Shown: piece by piece, positions 1 to 6,006 of the stretch | Position numbering within the stretch: the stretch's first letter is position 1 | Layout: every line of letters begins with the position of its first letter | Source: a virus | Strand: one strand, 5' to 3' | DNA: 64,000 bases | IMG/VR virus record: IMGVR_UViG_3300030104_002421 | Span: 1 to 64,000 of that record | Position numbers and translations under genes: made by a program | Notes under the pieces: generated by a model | The model's input: only the letters and a program-made list of their open reading frames with translations | Told to the model about the DNA's origin: nothing | Database searches by the model: none

Positions 1-203
1 TATATGACGAATGGGAACAAGTATATATAGATGATAGAGATTTAAAAAAACTAGGCAAATTAATCGCCTATAATTCTCTTATAAATAAAAACACATATGA
101 AGGGTATATGATAAGACTTCGAGCAGTTTATAATAATGTTTATGAACAGTTTAAACCTGAATTAAAGGAAGAAGAATACAATCATATAGCATTTTGCAAA
201 TGA
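1..203 (+). CDS. C-terminal part of an unrecognised phage protein (cut by window start)
   Basis: An open frame enters from the left edge (codons in phase with position 3) and stops with TGA at 201-203. About 66 residues are visible, rich in Asp, Glu, Lys and Tyr (Y-D-E-W-E-Q-V-Y at the start of the visible part, ending N-H-I-A-F-C-K), with no domain I can name. The stop overlaps the ATG of the next gene (ATGA at 200-203), the usual sign of translational coupling in this genome. Codon use matches the neighbours. The function is unknown and the N-terminus lies outside the window. Confidence 0.6.
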   Translation, partial: YDEWEQVYIDDRDLKKLGKLIAYNSLINKNTYEGYMIRLRAVYNNVYEQFKPELKEEEYNHIAFCK

Positions 204-547
204 AAGAATTAAGAGCGAAGACAATAACACACCCAGATAAACACCAAATGTTACCACTTGAAGATGTAACTTTTAAATGGGACAAAGTAACAGGCAAATG
301 GACAAACTTTGCAGATAGTCAAGGTATAAATTACAAAAAATTATTTGATAGTTTAGAAAAAGATGGCATGGAACATCCTGTTATGGTTCGTAAAATGAAC
401 GAAGGATACCGTAAGTGGCAAGCAGGTGGTCGTAGAATTATATGGGCAAAGATGAATGGTTATACACATATAAGTGCTTATGTATTATCAGAACAGCAAG
501 AGGTTGATGATATATATGAAGCGCAATATGATGAAAGTTATAAATAG
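200..547 (+). CDS. Small ParB-like (ParB/Srx fold) protein
   Basis: The protein has 115 residues. The start is placed at ATG 200, which overlaps the upstream stop as ATGA; a TTG six bases earlier is possible but less likely. The middle and C-terminal half carry a ParB/sulfiredoxin-type pattern: D-G-M-E-H-P-V-M-V-R-K, then Y-R-K-W-Q-A-G-G-R-R-I-I-W-A-K-M-N-G. This corresponds to the region of ParB-like domains where a preferred-position loop is followed by a G-x-R-R nucleotide-binding segment. Such stand-alone short ParB-like proteins are frequent in T4-like marine phages and have no assigned role. There is no helix-turn-helix DNA-binding half, so partition activity is not implied. The late promoter of the next gene overlaps its stop codon. 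Confidence 0.65.
   Translation: MKELRAKTITHPDKHQMLPLEDVTFKWDKVTGKWTNFADSQGINYKKLFDSLEKDGMEHPVMVRKMNEGYRKWQAGGRRIIWAKMNGYTHISAYVLSEQQEVDDIYEAQYDESYK
539..546 (+). promoter_or_regulatory. Late promoter (TATAAATA)
   Basis: This is a perfect T4-type late -10 element, TATAAATA, overlapping the TAG stop of the preceding gene. It lies about 77 bp upstream of the porin ATG at 624 and would serve the porin and the two small membrane proteins behind it. The gp55 homologue at 50745 supplies the matching sigma factor. Confidence 0.7.
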
Positions 548-623
548 TATATGAGAGCTCTACATAAATCCTCAAACGAAATTCTTATTGAGGTTGATTA
601 ATCATATTAAAAAGGAAAAAAAT

Positions 624-1493
624 ATGTTATTAAGAACAATAGCATTTGCGGTGGCATTCTTATGTATTTTTACATATGCTAATGCAGTAGAAATAACACC
701 GTACGGTGCATTTAATTACAAATGGTCACATGATGAAAATTCTAGTGGCGTTGCATACGACAAATTAGAGAACAACGGTTCAAACATTGGTATTGATATT
801 TCAGAACCAAGTATTGAAGGTTCAACAATTGGCGCAGTTGCAAAGCTACAGGTTGGAATTGATGTTGACGATAGTGGTTCAGATACTTTTGATTCACAGC
901 TTGCTTATGTAGGCATAGTGAACAATGGTGTTACTTTATCCGTTGGTCGTCAATCACACCCATTCACAGACAACATTGGTGGTAAATCATCTTCGTTTAA
1001 TGTGTATGGTGGCAGTTCTGATTTTAATTATGCTTCAAGGTCATCAAACTCAATTGCTTTATCTAGTGATATGCTAGATGTTATGGCAGTTGTTGATGGT
1101 TCTTCTGGACAAGAAGGCATTGATGAGTACGAAGTAACTTTATCACACTCACTAATGGGTGCTGATGTATCTATTGGTTACGCTGATGATGTTGTAAATG
1201 ATATCTCTTATTGGGGTGCAGGTGCAAGTACAAGTGTAGGCGATATTACAATTGGTTCTTCATATACCGTATATGACGCTGCTACTGACAAAGTTGGTAT
1301 GGAAGCGACTATAGGTTGGAAGGCAATTACAGTTGGATACGGAGATAAAGAAGGAACTGGAACTTATATGACATACGGTTTAAGTCATAATATGACAGAA
1401 AGTCTAAGCGTCTATGCAGAAATGCAACAAGAAGATTTAGATACTGGTACTGACTTACAACACTATTCAGTAGGAACAAAGTTTAGTTTCTAA
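624..1493 (+). CDS. Phage-encoded outer-membrane porin
   Basis: The protein has 289 residues. ATG 624 is preceded by an A-A-G-G-A-A-A ribosome site. A classical Sec signal peptide is visible: a basic start, a hydrophobic core at residues 4-18 and an A-N-A cleavage site at 19-21, so the mature protein would begin V-E-I-T-P-Y-G. The mature part alternates polar and hydrophobic residues, contains porin-like stretches such as S-V-G-R-Q-S-H-P-F near residue 110, and ends V-G-T-K-F-S-F. The C-terminal Phe is typical of the beta-barrel sorting signal read by the BAM machinery. It resembles general bacterial porins (Gram-negative porin / OmpC-like superfamily) and is likely to be a 16-strand or slightly smaller barrel. 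Lambdoid prophages are known to carry porins; a porin in a T4-like marine phage is less usual. A late promoter lies directly upstream, suggesting expression late in infection. It could alter permeability or receptor display in the infected cell, which is inference. Confidence 0.8.
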   Translation: MLLRTIAFAVAFLCIFTYANAVEITPYGAFNYKWSHDENSSGVAYDKLENNGSNIGIDISEPSIEGSTIGAVAKLQVGIDVDDSGSDTFDSQLAYVGIVNNGVTLSVGRQSHPFTDNIGGKSSSFNVYGGSSDFNYASRSSNSIALSSDMLDVMAVVDGSSGQEGIDEYEVTLSHSLMGADVSIGYADDVVNDISYWGAGASTSVGDITIGSSYTVYDAATDKVGMEATIGWKAITVGYGDKEGTGTYMTYGLSHNMTESLSVYAEMQQEDLDTGTDLQHYSVGTKFSF

Positions 1494-1501
1494 CATAAAT
1501 A
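1494..1501 (+). promoter_or_regulatory. Possible late promoter (CATAAATA)
   Basis: This is a one-mismatch variant of the late box, immediately after the porin stop and 25 bp before the next ATG. The same CATAAATA variant precedes the gp13 gene, so it is plausible, but the site is short and may be chance. Confidence 0.4.
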
Positions 1502-1526
1502 ATAACACAAACAAGGAGAAATTCAT

Positions 1527-1685
1527 ATGGATAAATGGATTAAAGACCATAGTGCATGGAAAGATTACGGACTAATTATATTAGCGATTGCTCTTTTCAC
1601 AGGCTTTGTGGCACCTATGTTAATCGTTAAGTGGGGTTTAATTGCTTGGATTGCAAGCAACCTATGGAAACGATATAACGGATAA
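1527..1685 (+). CDS. Small single-span membrane protein (52 aa)
   Basis: The ATG at 1527 follows a strong A-A-G-G-A-G-A-A ribosome site. The product begins M-D-K-W-I-K-D-H, then has one or two hydrophobic stretches (residues about 15-34 and 35-46) and ends in basic W-K-R-Y-N-G. Only a small inner-membrane protein can be claimed. It sits between the porin and another small membrane-anchored protein, in the same transcription unit and before a strong terminator. A holin-like or superinfection-exclusion role would fit the size and topology but is not supported by any motif. Confidence 0.7.
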   Translation: MDKWIKDHSAWKDYGLIILAIALFTGFVAPMLIVKWGLIAWIASNLWKRYNG

Positions 1686-1700
1686 CATAAAGGAAATTTT

Positions 1701-1880
1701 ATGATTAAGAAAATAATCTATGTACTAATAGTTATAGGTGCATTTTATCTTGGTCATCATTTTGGCGAAGACGCCGCTAAGGCAATTGATTCAGTACCTT
1801 TACCAAAAGTTACTATTGAAATGCCTGGTGACGAATTAGACAAACTTGAAGAAGCTCTTCAAGCGGAAGAAAGTGAATAA
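1701..1880 (+). CDS. Small N-terminally anchored protein (59 aa)
   Basis: The ATG at 1701 follows A-A-A-G-G-A-A-A. Residues 3-18 (K-K-I-I-Y-V-L-I-V-I-G-A-F-Y-L-G) form a membrane anchor or uncleaved signal. The rest is soluble and acidic, ending L-D-K-L-E-E-A-L-Q-A-E-E-S-E. The short positive N-terminus predicts the acidic tail outside the cytoplasm. No family is recognised. It is the last gene before the bidirectional terminator at 1892 and is probably co-transcribed with the porin. Confidence 0.7.
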   Translation: MIKKIIYVLIVIGAFYLGHHFGEDAAKAIDSVPLPKVTIEMPGDELDKLEEALQAEESE

Positions 1881-1891
1881 CTTAAAAATAA

Positions 1892-1918
1892 AAACCCGGC
1901 TTAATGCCGGGTTTTTTT
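1892..1918. terminator. Bidirectional intrinsic terminator
   Basis: The stem AAACCCGGC (1892-1900) pairs with GCCGGGTTT (1906-1914) around a TTAAT loop. A T-run follows on the plus strand. An A-rich run precedes the stem, which reads as a T-run on the minus strand. It separates the converging porin operon (+) and the small-gene operon (-), so it most likely ends both. Confidence 0.9.
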
Positions 1919-2099
1919 ATGACATATAATCATAGCGTCTTATCAGGATACTTCGTAACCTTTCCCAAATCATTCTATCTAAAACTTGTTGACCTGTTCT
2001 AGGTTCTCTTAACGCTAAATCATCATACTTAAATTTTAATTTTACTAACTTGCTAAAGCAGTTGTTTCTTTTATTTGTATTTGATTGAAGTACGCCCAA
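1917..2099 (-). CDS. Possible small basic protein (60 aa)
   Basis: This open frame ends three bases from the terminator stem, where a last gene of the minus-strand operon would be expected. The only usable start is a TTG at 2099 inside the previous gene, giving a 55-bp overlap. The C-terminal half (R-E-P-R-T-G-Q-Q-V-L-D-R-M-I-W-E-R-L-R-S) looks like real protein and is rich in Arg and Leu. No family is recognised, and the unusual start keeps confidence low. Confidence 0.4.
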   Translation of the reverse strand: MGVLQSNTNKRNNCFSKLVKLKFKYDDLALREPRTGQQVLDRMIWERLRSILIRRYDYMS

Positions 2100-2299
2100 T
2101 GCATGTTTCCTTCCGTGTTATCAAAGGTAACATCCACATATGTAATTGTACCTTCATTTATTTTTGATATATCAACCTGCATAACAGAAGCGTCATAATC
2201 ATCTGTGCATTTGATTTGTATATTCTCAATCTTAGCGTCTCTAAAAATTCCAGACATACCTCGTTTAACTTCTACAGTATCGCCTACTTTAATTATCAT
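2045..2299 (-). CDS. Small beta-rich (KOW/SH3-like) phage protein
   Basis: The protein has 84 residues, with a strong A-A-G-G-A-G-G ribosome site before the ATG. The N-terminus M-I-I-K-V-G-D-T-V-E-V-K-R-G resembles the first strands of KOW or SH3-like barrels, in which a V-G-D-x-V segment opens the barrel. The rest alternates beta-forming residues. It is the third gene of the minus-strand operon led by the promoter near 2850. The function is unknown; a nucleic-acid or protein-binding adaptor is a guess from the fold only. Confidence 0.7.
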   Translation of the reverse strand: MIIKVGDTVEVKRGMSGIFRDAKIENIQIKCTDDYDASVMQVDISKINEGTITYVDVTFDNTEGNMHWAYFNQIQIKETTALAS

Positions 2300-2308
2300 T
2301 ACGCCTCC

Positions 2309-2611
2309 TTAAACTGTATTGTGGGTTTCAATTAATGACATAGGCACGGCATAAGTCATACCATTGTTATGCTGTTTAACAGCACATCTAGTTTTCATAA
2401 CTTTCGTTACAGTACCTAACCAGTATTCAGTTCTGGCATTAACACCAACAGTAGAACCTACTGAAATGGAAGATTTAGCTTCTTTCGCAAGAGCAGTTCT
2501 TCTATCTTTAATGGCATACATCACCATATTCATGGTATCAGTTGTACCATGATTTTTAACCCAATCTAAAACAATAGATAGGTCGTTAAAGTTAGTTTTT
2601 GATTTATTCAT
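2309..2611 (-). CDS. Phage protein with helical N-terminus and SH3-like C-terminus (100 aa)
   Basis: The start is well placed behind A-A-A-G-G-A. Residues 1-45 are helical and include L-D-W-V-K-N-H-G-T-T-D-T-M-N-M-V. Residues 50-85 (V-G-S-T-V-G-V-N-A-R-T-E-Y-W-L-G-T-V-T-K) look like a small barrel, similar in character to the next gene downstream. No named family is recognised. It is the second gene of the minus-strand operon and is probably expressed early. Confidence 0.7.
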   Translation of the reverse strand: MNKSKTNFNDLSIVLDWVKNHGTTDTMNMVMYAIKDRRTALAKEAKSSISVGSTVGVNARTEYWLGTVTKVMKTRCAVKQHNNGMTYAVPMSLIETHNTV

Positions 2612-2632
2612 AATATAGTCCTTTCGTTTAAA

Positions 2633-2809
2633 TTACGCTTCGTTCATTACAGTTTCTTCGACACTAGTCCAGTTAATGTCAAAGATATTAGGATAAAAGT
2701 TTTTCATAATGTCAATAAACTCTAATTTTTCATTAGTAGTTTCAAGTTTAGCAAATGTGCTAAATAGGTTTTGTTTAGTCATATTGTTTTCTAATTCAGT
2801 AATATTCAT
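2633..2809 (-). CDS. Small phage protein (58 aa), first gene of the minus-strand operon
   Basis: The ATG at 2809 follows an A-A-A-G-G-A-T site about 35 bp from the predicted -10. The product is helical and acidic: M-N-I-T-E-L-E-N-N-M at the start, then K-L-E-F-I-D-I-M-K-N-F-Y-P-N-I-F-D. It ends 21 bp before the next gene. I recognise no family. Its position directly behind a promoter of the shared three-member class suggests early, regulated expression. Confidence 0.7.
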   Translation of the reverse strand: MNITELENNMTKQNLFSTFAKLETTNEKLEFIDIMKNFYPNIFDINWTSVEETVMNEA

Positions 2810-2842
2810 AATGTATCCTTTGTTTTTTTTATTATATCTATA

Positions 2843-2871
2843 TTCCTATCATAGTTTTAACCATTTGTAAA
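2843..2871 (-). promoter_or_regulatory. Early-type promoter (TTTACA-17-TAGGAA)
   Basis: On the minus strand the -35 TTTACA lies at 2871-2866, the -10 TAGGAA at 2848-2843, with an exact 17-bp spacer. The region from ACTATGATAGGA onward closely matches the promoter at 62615-62643 on the plus strand. It drives the minus-strand operon 2809 to 1917. Confidence 0.75.
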
Positions 2872-2893
2872 GAAAAAAGACCAATATAGTGCA

Positions 2894-2961
2894 AATTAAA
2901 AGTGTTGTTTTTCAATGGTTTAGCAGATATATGCAAAATAAATGTGTTGTATTTTTGCAAC
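2894..2961 (-). promoter_or_regulatory. Conserved upstream element: 32-bp box plus 18-bp dyad
   Basis: Reading the minus strand, the box TGCTAAACCATTGAAA-N8-TTTTAATT occupies 2925-2894, and the dyad GTTGCAAAAATACAACAC occupies 2961-2944. The same box is found upstream of the promoters at 60154 and 62615, and the dyad upstream of the first of these. Here the box-to-(-35) gap is 22 bp and the dyad-to-box gap 18 bp. At 60084-60159 they are 12 and 8 bp. Both differ by exactly one helical turn. It probably binds a phage or host transcription regulator. Confidence 0.75.
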
Positions 2962-2968
2962 AACAGCA

Positions 2969-2990
2969 ATGTTCGCTGGATGTTCGCTGG
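2969..2990. repeat. Tandem 11-bp repeat ATGTTCGCTGG x2
   Basis: There are two perfect adjacent copies (2969-2979 and 2980-2990) in the divergent intergenic region, just outside the dyad of the minus-strand promoter. An 11-bp period suits side-by-side binding of a protein on one DNA face. It may be an operator or simple slippage. Confidence 0.6.
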
Positions 2991-3011
2991 TTTTTATGTG
3001 TAAAATAGTCT

Positions 3012-3019
3012 TATAAATA
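3012..3019 (+). promoter_or_regulatory. Late promoter (TATAAATA)
   Basis: This perfect late box lies 28 bp before the ATG at 3048, with an A-T-A-G-G-A-G-A ribosome site between. It would drive the run of three tiny genes and the PAAR gene. Confidence 0.75.
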
Positions 3020-3047
3020 TAGCATAATATAATGATAGGAGAATATT

Positions 3048-3179
3048 ATGGGATTTTTAACAAGTTTATGGTCAGGTTGGGGCAAATCTGAAAGCGTATT
3101 ACCGCCAAAGAAGAAAGCAACAACTAAAAAAACTAAAAAGAAGACTACAAAGAAAAAGAAAACAAAAAAGGTAAAGTAA
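3048..3179 (+). CDS. Lysine-rich microprotein (43 aa)
   Basis: The product starts M-G-F-L-T-S-L-W-S-G-W-G, a short hydrophobic, Trp-containing segment. After V-L-P-P it becomes almost pure Lys and Thr (K-K-K-A-T-T-K-K-T-K and onward). It follows a good ribosome site and a late promoter, and its stop overlaps the next ATG as TAATG. No family is recognised. The composition suggests binding to nucleic acid or to an acidic surface; the Trp/Leu N-terminus might insert in a membrane or dock on a virion protein. Confidence 0.65.
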   Translation: MGFLTSLWSGWGKSESVLPPKKKATTKKTKKKTTKKKKTKKVK

Positions 3180-3280
3180 TGGGAACAGGAACATGTAAAA
3201 ATTGTGGTCACGGATGCCATTGTTCTAATGGGTCATCTTGTGGTTCATGCGGTTGTGCAAACTGTGAGCACGCTGAGTAA
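3179..3280 (+). CDS. Cysteine-rich metallothionein-like microprotein (33 aa)
   Basis: The protein has 33 residues, eight of them Cys (positions 6, 9, 13, 15, 21, 24, 26, 29) and three His (11, 14, 31). The pattern is CxxC-x3-CxC-x5-CxxCxC-xx-C. Gly, Ser and Asn fill the rest, with no hydrophobic core. This is the composition of a metallothionein-like metal-binding peptide, probably for Zn, Cu or Cd. It is translationally coupled to both neighbours (TAATG on each side) and lies under a late promoter, one gene away from the PAAR spike tip, itself a metal-binding fold. Whether it is packaged in the virion or acts in the cell is open. Confidence 0.65.
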   Translation: MGTGTCKNCGHGCHCSNGSSCGSCGCANCEHAE

Positions 3281-3417
3281 TGGCACAGCGAGGAATGAAT
3301 GTTGTTGCTTACAGCAGAGGACCTAAAAAGAGAACATCTATTGGCAATAGTCCTAGGTCCAGACCTAAAAACAAACATAAGAGAAGACAACATACAAGAA
3401 GTCGTGGACAAGGATAA
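3280..3417 (+). CDS. Arginine/lysine-rich microprotein (45 aa)
   Basis: The product begins M-A-Q-R-G-M-N-V-V-A-Y-S-R-G and continues with basic, Gly/Pro/Ser-containing sequence (P-R-S-R-P-K-N-K-H-K-R-R-Q-H). It is disordered and strongly cationic. TAATG overlaps couple it to the Cys-rich gene before and the PAAR gene after. It may bind nucleic acid or a negatively charged virion surface. No known family is visible. Confidence 0.6.
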   Translation: MAQRGMNVVAYSRGPKKRTSIGNSPRSRPKNKHKRRQHTRSRGQG

Positions 3418-3692
3418 TGCCTGCCATACAAAGAATGGGAGACGCTAATTCTGCCGGTGGTGTAATTAATTCTATACCACAAAGTACAGTAAAAGCAAAT
3501 GGGTCTCTCGTATCTGTTAATGGATCTAAAGGAACAGGTCATGGCATAGGTATTCACGCTGCTAATGCTTGGGATACTGCTAATGGTAGTTCTACTGTAA
3601 AAATAGGTGGTACGCCAATCAATCGCACAGGCGACGCTGACACTTGCGCTCATGCAAGAGTAGGCGGATCTTCTAATGTAAATGTAGGTTAA
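3417..3692 (+). CDS. PAAR-domain baseplate spike tip protein
   Basis: The protein has 91 residues. It is Gly, Asn and Ser-rich, with repeated short strands and the spaced His residues typical of PAAR proteins (G-H-G-I-G-I-H around residues 42-48, and C-A-H-A-R near 80). The opening M-P-A-I-Q-R-M-G-D is the common PAAR start. In T4 the analogous protein gp5.4 caps the gp5 needle and binds a metal ion with His and Cys side chains. It lies directly before gp25, in keeping with a baseplate role, and is the last of four coupled genes. Confidence 0.85.
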   Translation: MPAIQRMGDANSAGGVINSIPQSTVKANGSLVSVNGSKGTGHGIGIHAANAWDTANGSSTVKIGGTPINRTGDADTCAHARVGGSSNVNVG

Positions 3693-3696
3693 CTGT

Positions 3697-3704
3697 TATA
3701 AATA
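3697..3704 (+). promoter_or_regulatory. Late promoter abutting the gp25 start
   Basis: Perfect TATAAATA with only five bases (GTCGT) before the ATG at 3710. With the usual late spacing the transcript would start at or next to the start codon, so the mRNA would be leaderless or nearly so. No ribosome site is seen between the box and the ATG. Confidence 0.7.
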
Positions 3705-3709
3705 GTCGT

Positions 3710-4153
3710 ATGGCTATCTATCAACAAGGTTATACTGACGCTCAACGCACCAATGCTTCATCAAAGTCTGTAAGACTTTATAAAGATATTGCATTGTCTT
3801 TTGAGCGTAATAGTAATACCAAAGATGTTATTATTAAAAAAGATATAGCAGCAGTCAAACAATCAGTAAAAAATCTGATACTCACAAATCACTTTGAGAG
3901 ACCCTTTCATCCTGAAATAGGTTCAAATGTTACAGCCATCTTGTTTGAGCCAATGAGTCCAATAACTGCTAATGTATTAACAAGAACAATATCAGAATGT
4001 ATTAATAACTTTGAACCAAGAGCAAGACTAGTATCAGTAATTGCTAATCCTAATTTAGATAGAAATGCCTACGAAGTTACAATTAGTTTTTATGTGGTAA
4101 ATATACCTGGTGAATTGGTACAATTAACAACACTATTGGAGCGTAGCAGATAA
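3710..4153 (+). CDS. 25: Baseplate wedge subunit gp25
   Basis: The protein has 147 residues, close to T4 gp25 (132). It carries the gp25/TssE pattern: K-Q-S-V-K-N-L-I-L-T-N-H-F-E-R-P-F-H-P, then G-S-N-V-T-A-I-L-F-E-P. This family is the sheath-initiating wedge component shared with type VI secretion. The E-R-P-F-x-P region is the family signature. Its stop overlaps the gp6 ATG (TAATG at 4151-4155), so the two wedge proteins are coupled. Confidence 0.92.
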   Translation: MAIYQQGYTDAQRTNASSKSVRLYKDIALSFERNSNTKDVIIKKDIAAVKQSVKNLILTNHFERPFHPEIGSNVTAILFEPMSPITANVLTRTISECINNFEPRARLVSVIANPNLDRNAYEVTISFYVVNIPGELVQLTTLLERSR

Positions 4154-6003
4154 TGGCAAAGAGACTATCAGTTAGTGAGTTAGACTTTGATGGTATCAAA
4201 GATAACTTGAAGACATTTTTAAAACAACAAGACCAATTCACAGATTACGATTTTGAAGGTTCAACTATGGCAACCTTATTAGATGTGTTAGCATATAATA
4301 CACATTACAATGCTGTATATGCAAATGTACTAGCAAATGAAATGTTTATAGATAGTGCTGACTTACGAAATAGTGTAGTCTCTCATGCCAAACATTTAGG
4401 TTACACGGCAAGAAGTGCAACAGCACCTTATGCTGACTTAACAGTAGTCGTTAATGACGCTACTGGTGCAACTTTGACTGCCGCTCAAGGTACAATTTTT
4501 CAAACAACTGTAGATGGTACAACTTATAACTATCTTGTAAAAGAAGATACAACAATTACACCTGTTTCTGGTGTTTATACTTTTTCAAATCTAAATGTTT
4601 ATGAGGGTACTTTAGTTAATAACAAATATACTGTTGATACTACAAATGCTGACCAAAGATTTTTAATTAAGAATGCTTTAGCAGATACAACAACTTTACA
4701 AGTTAAAGTTCAAAACAGTTCTACAGATTCCACAACAACAACTTATACACTTGCCTCAGATTTGGCAGATGTAACAAGTACCTCTACAGTTTATTATTTA
4801 GAGGCAACGGAAGATAGTCAATACGAAGTTATATTTGGTGATGGTGTTTTAGGTAAAGCATTATCAACTGGTAATATCGTAACATTAACATACATAGTTA
4901 CAAACGGTAACGAAAGTAATGGTGCTAGTTCGTTTAGTTTATCTGGTACACTAGGTGGGTTTAGTGATGTTTCAATCACAGTAAATTCTGCTAGTGCTAA
5001 TGGTTCAGCAGCTGAAACGGCAGATAGTATTCGTTTCAATGCACCAAAAACTTATACAACACAGAATAGGGCGGTAACGGCGAAAGATTATGAAAGCAAA
5101 GTTAAAAGTTTATATTCAAATGCTAAATCAGTTCAAGTATGGGGTGGTGAAGATAACTCAACACCAGTATATGGTCGAGTGTATATCTCTATTAATCCTG
5201 TTGCTGGTGCTACATTAACAAGTGCAAACAAAACAAACATAATAACACAATTAAAAGATTTTAATGTTGCAAGTATAACACCAATTATTGAAGACCCAGA
5301 AACTACTAGTTTACAACTTACAACAACGGTTAGATATGACGCTAAACAAACAACTAAAAATGCAGATAGTATTAAGTCTTTAGTAACAGCAGCGATTACA
5401 ACTTACAATGATACTAACTTAACAGAATTTGACCAAGTGTTTAGACACAGTAAATTTATTGAAACAATCAACAAGGTAGACCCTAGTATTCTTTCTAACA
5501 TAACAACTGTAAAAATGCATAAATCATTTACAGCAACAACAACTGCTTCAACAACATATACTTTAAATTATAACAATGCATTTTATAATCCACATAGTGG
5601 ACACAATTCAACAGCAGGTGGTGTATTAGAGACCACTTCATTTAAAGTAAATGGTGATACAACTAATGATTATTACCTAGATGATGATGGTGAAGGTAAT
5701 GTAAGATTATATTACATAGCTGCAGGTGTCCGTACATATGCAAATGAAACTCAAGGTACAATTGACTACACGGCTGGCACAATCACTATCAACAGTTTAT
5801 TTGTTACAAGTGTAGGTAATGTAGATGGTGCTACAAGCACGGCAATTAGATGTACTGTAATACCAAATTCAGTAGATGTAGTTCCTGTTCGTAACCAACT
5901 TATCTCAATAGACGAAGTAAATACAAATGTTACTGTTACTGCTGATGATTATGATACAACAACAGGTATAGGTTATACAACAGCGACAAGTTATGCGAGT
6001 TAG
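4153..6003 (+). CDS. 6: Baseplate wedge subunit gp6
   Basis: The protein has 616 residues, near T4 gp6 (660). The N-terminus (residues 1-120) has the baseplate-J-like pattern L-K-T-F-L-K-Q-Q-D, then M-A-T-L-L-D-V-L-A-Y-N-T-H-Y-N-A and later S-V-V-S-H-A-K-H-L-G-Y. The central part is Thr/Ser-rich beta structure. Around residues 295-330 there is a gp6/baseplate-J motif with A-V-T-A-K-D-Y-E-S-K-V. In T4 gp6 forms the inner ring dimer of the wedges with gp7 and gp53. Order 25-6-7-8 is retained here. Confidence 0.92.
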   Translation: MAKRLSVSELDFDGIKDNLKTFLKQQDQFTDYDFEGSTMATLLDVLAYNTHYNAVYANVLANEMFIDSADLRNSVVSHAKHLGYTARSATAPYADLTVVVNDATGATLTAAQGTIFQTTVDGTTYNYLVKEDTTITPVSGVYTFSNLNVYEGTLVNNKYTVDTTNADQRFLIKNALADTTTLQVKVQNSSTDSTTTTYTLASDLADVTSTSTVYYLEATEDSQYEVIFGDGVLGKALSTGNIVTLTYIVTNGNESNGASSFSLSGTLGGFSDVSITVNSASANGSAAETADSIRFNAPKTYTTQNRAVTAKDYESKVKSLYSNAKSVQVWGGEDNSTPVYGRVYISINPVAGATLTSANKTNIITQLKDFNVASITPIIEDPETTSLQLTTTVRYDAKQTTKNADSIKSLVTAAITTYNDTNLTEFDQVFRHSKFIETINKVDPSILSNITTVKMHKSFTATTTASTTYTLNYNNAFYNPHSGHNSTAGGVLETTSFKVNGDTTNDYYLDDDGEGNVRLYYIAAGVRTYANETQGTIDYTAGTITINSLFVTSVGNVDGATSTAIRCTVIPNSVDVVPVRNQLISIDEVNTNVTVTADDYDTTTGIGYTTATSYAS

Positions 6004-6006
6004 TAA

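Noticed and set aside
2364-2552. Plus-strand frame of 62 codons opposite the minus-strand operon
   Set aside because: It lies fully antisense to a well-supported gene with its own ribosome site and has none itself.
3208-3653. Minus-strand frames opposite the microprotein and PAAR genes
   Set aside because: The coupled plus-strand genes with late promoter and ribosome site explain the region. The minus frames lack start signals.
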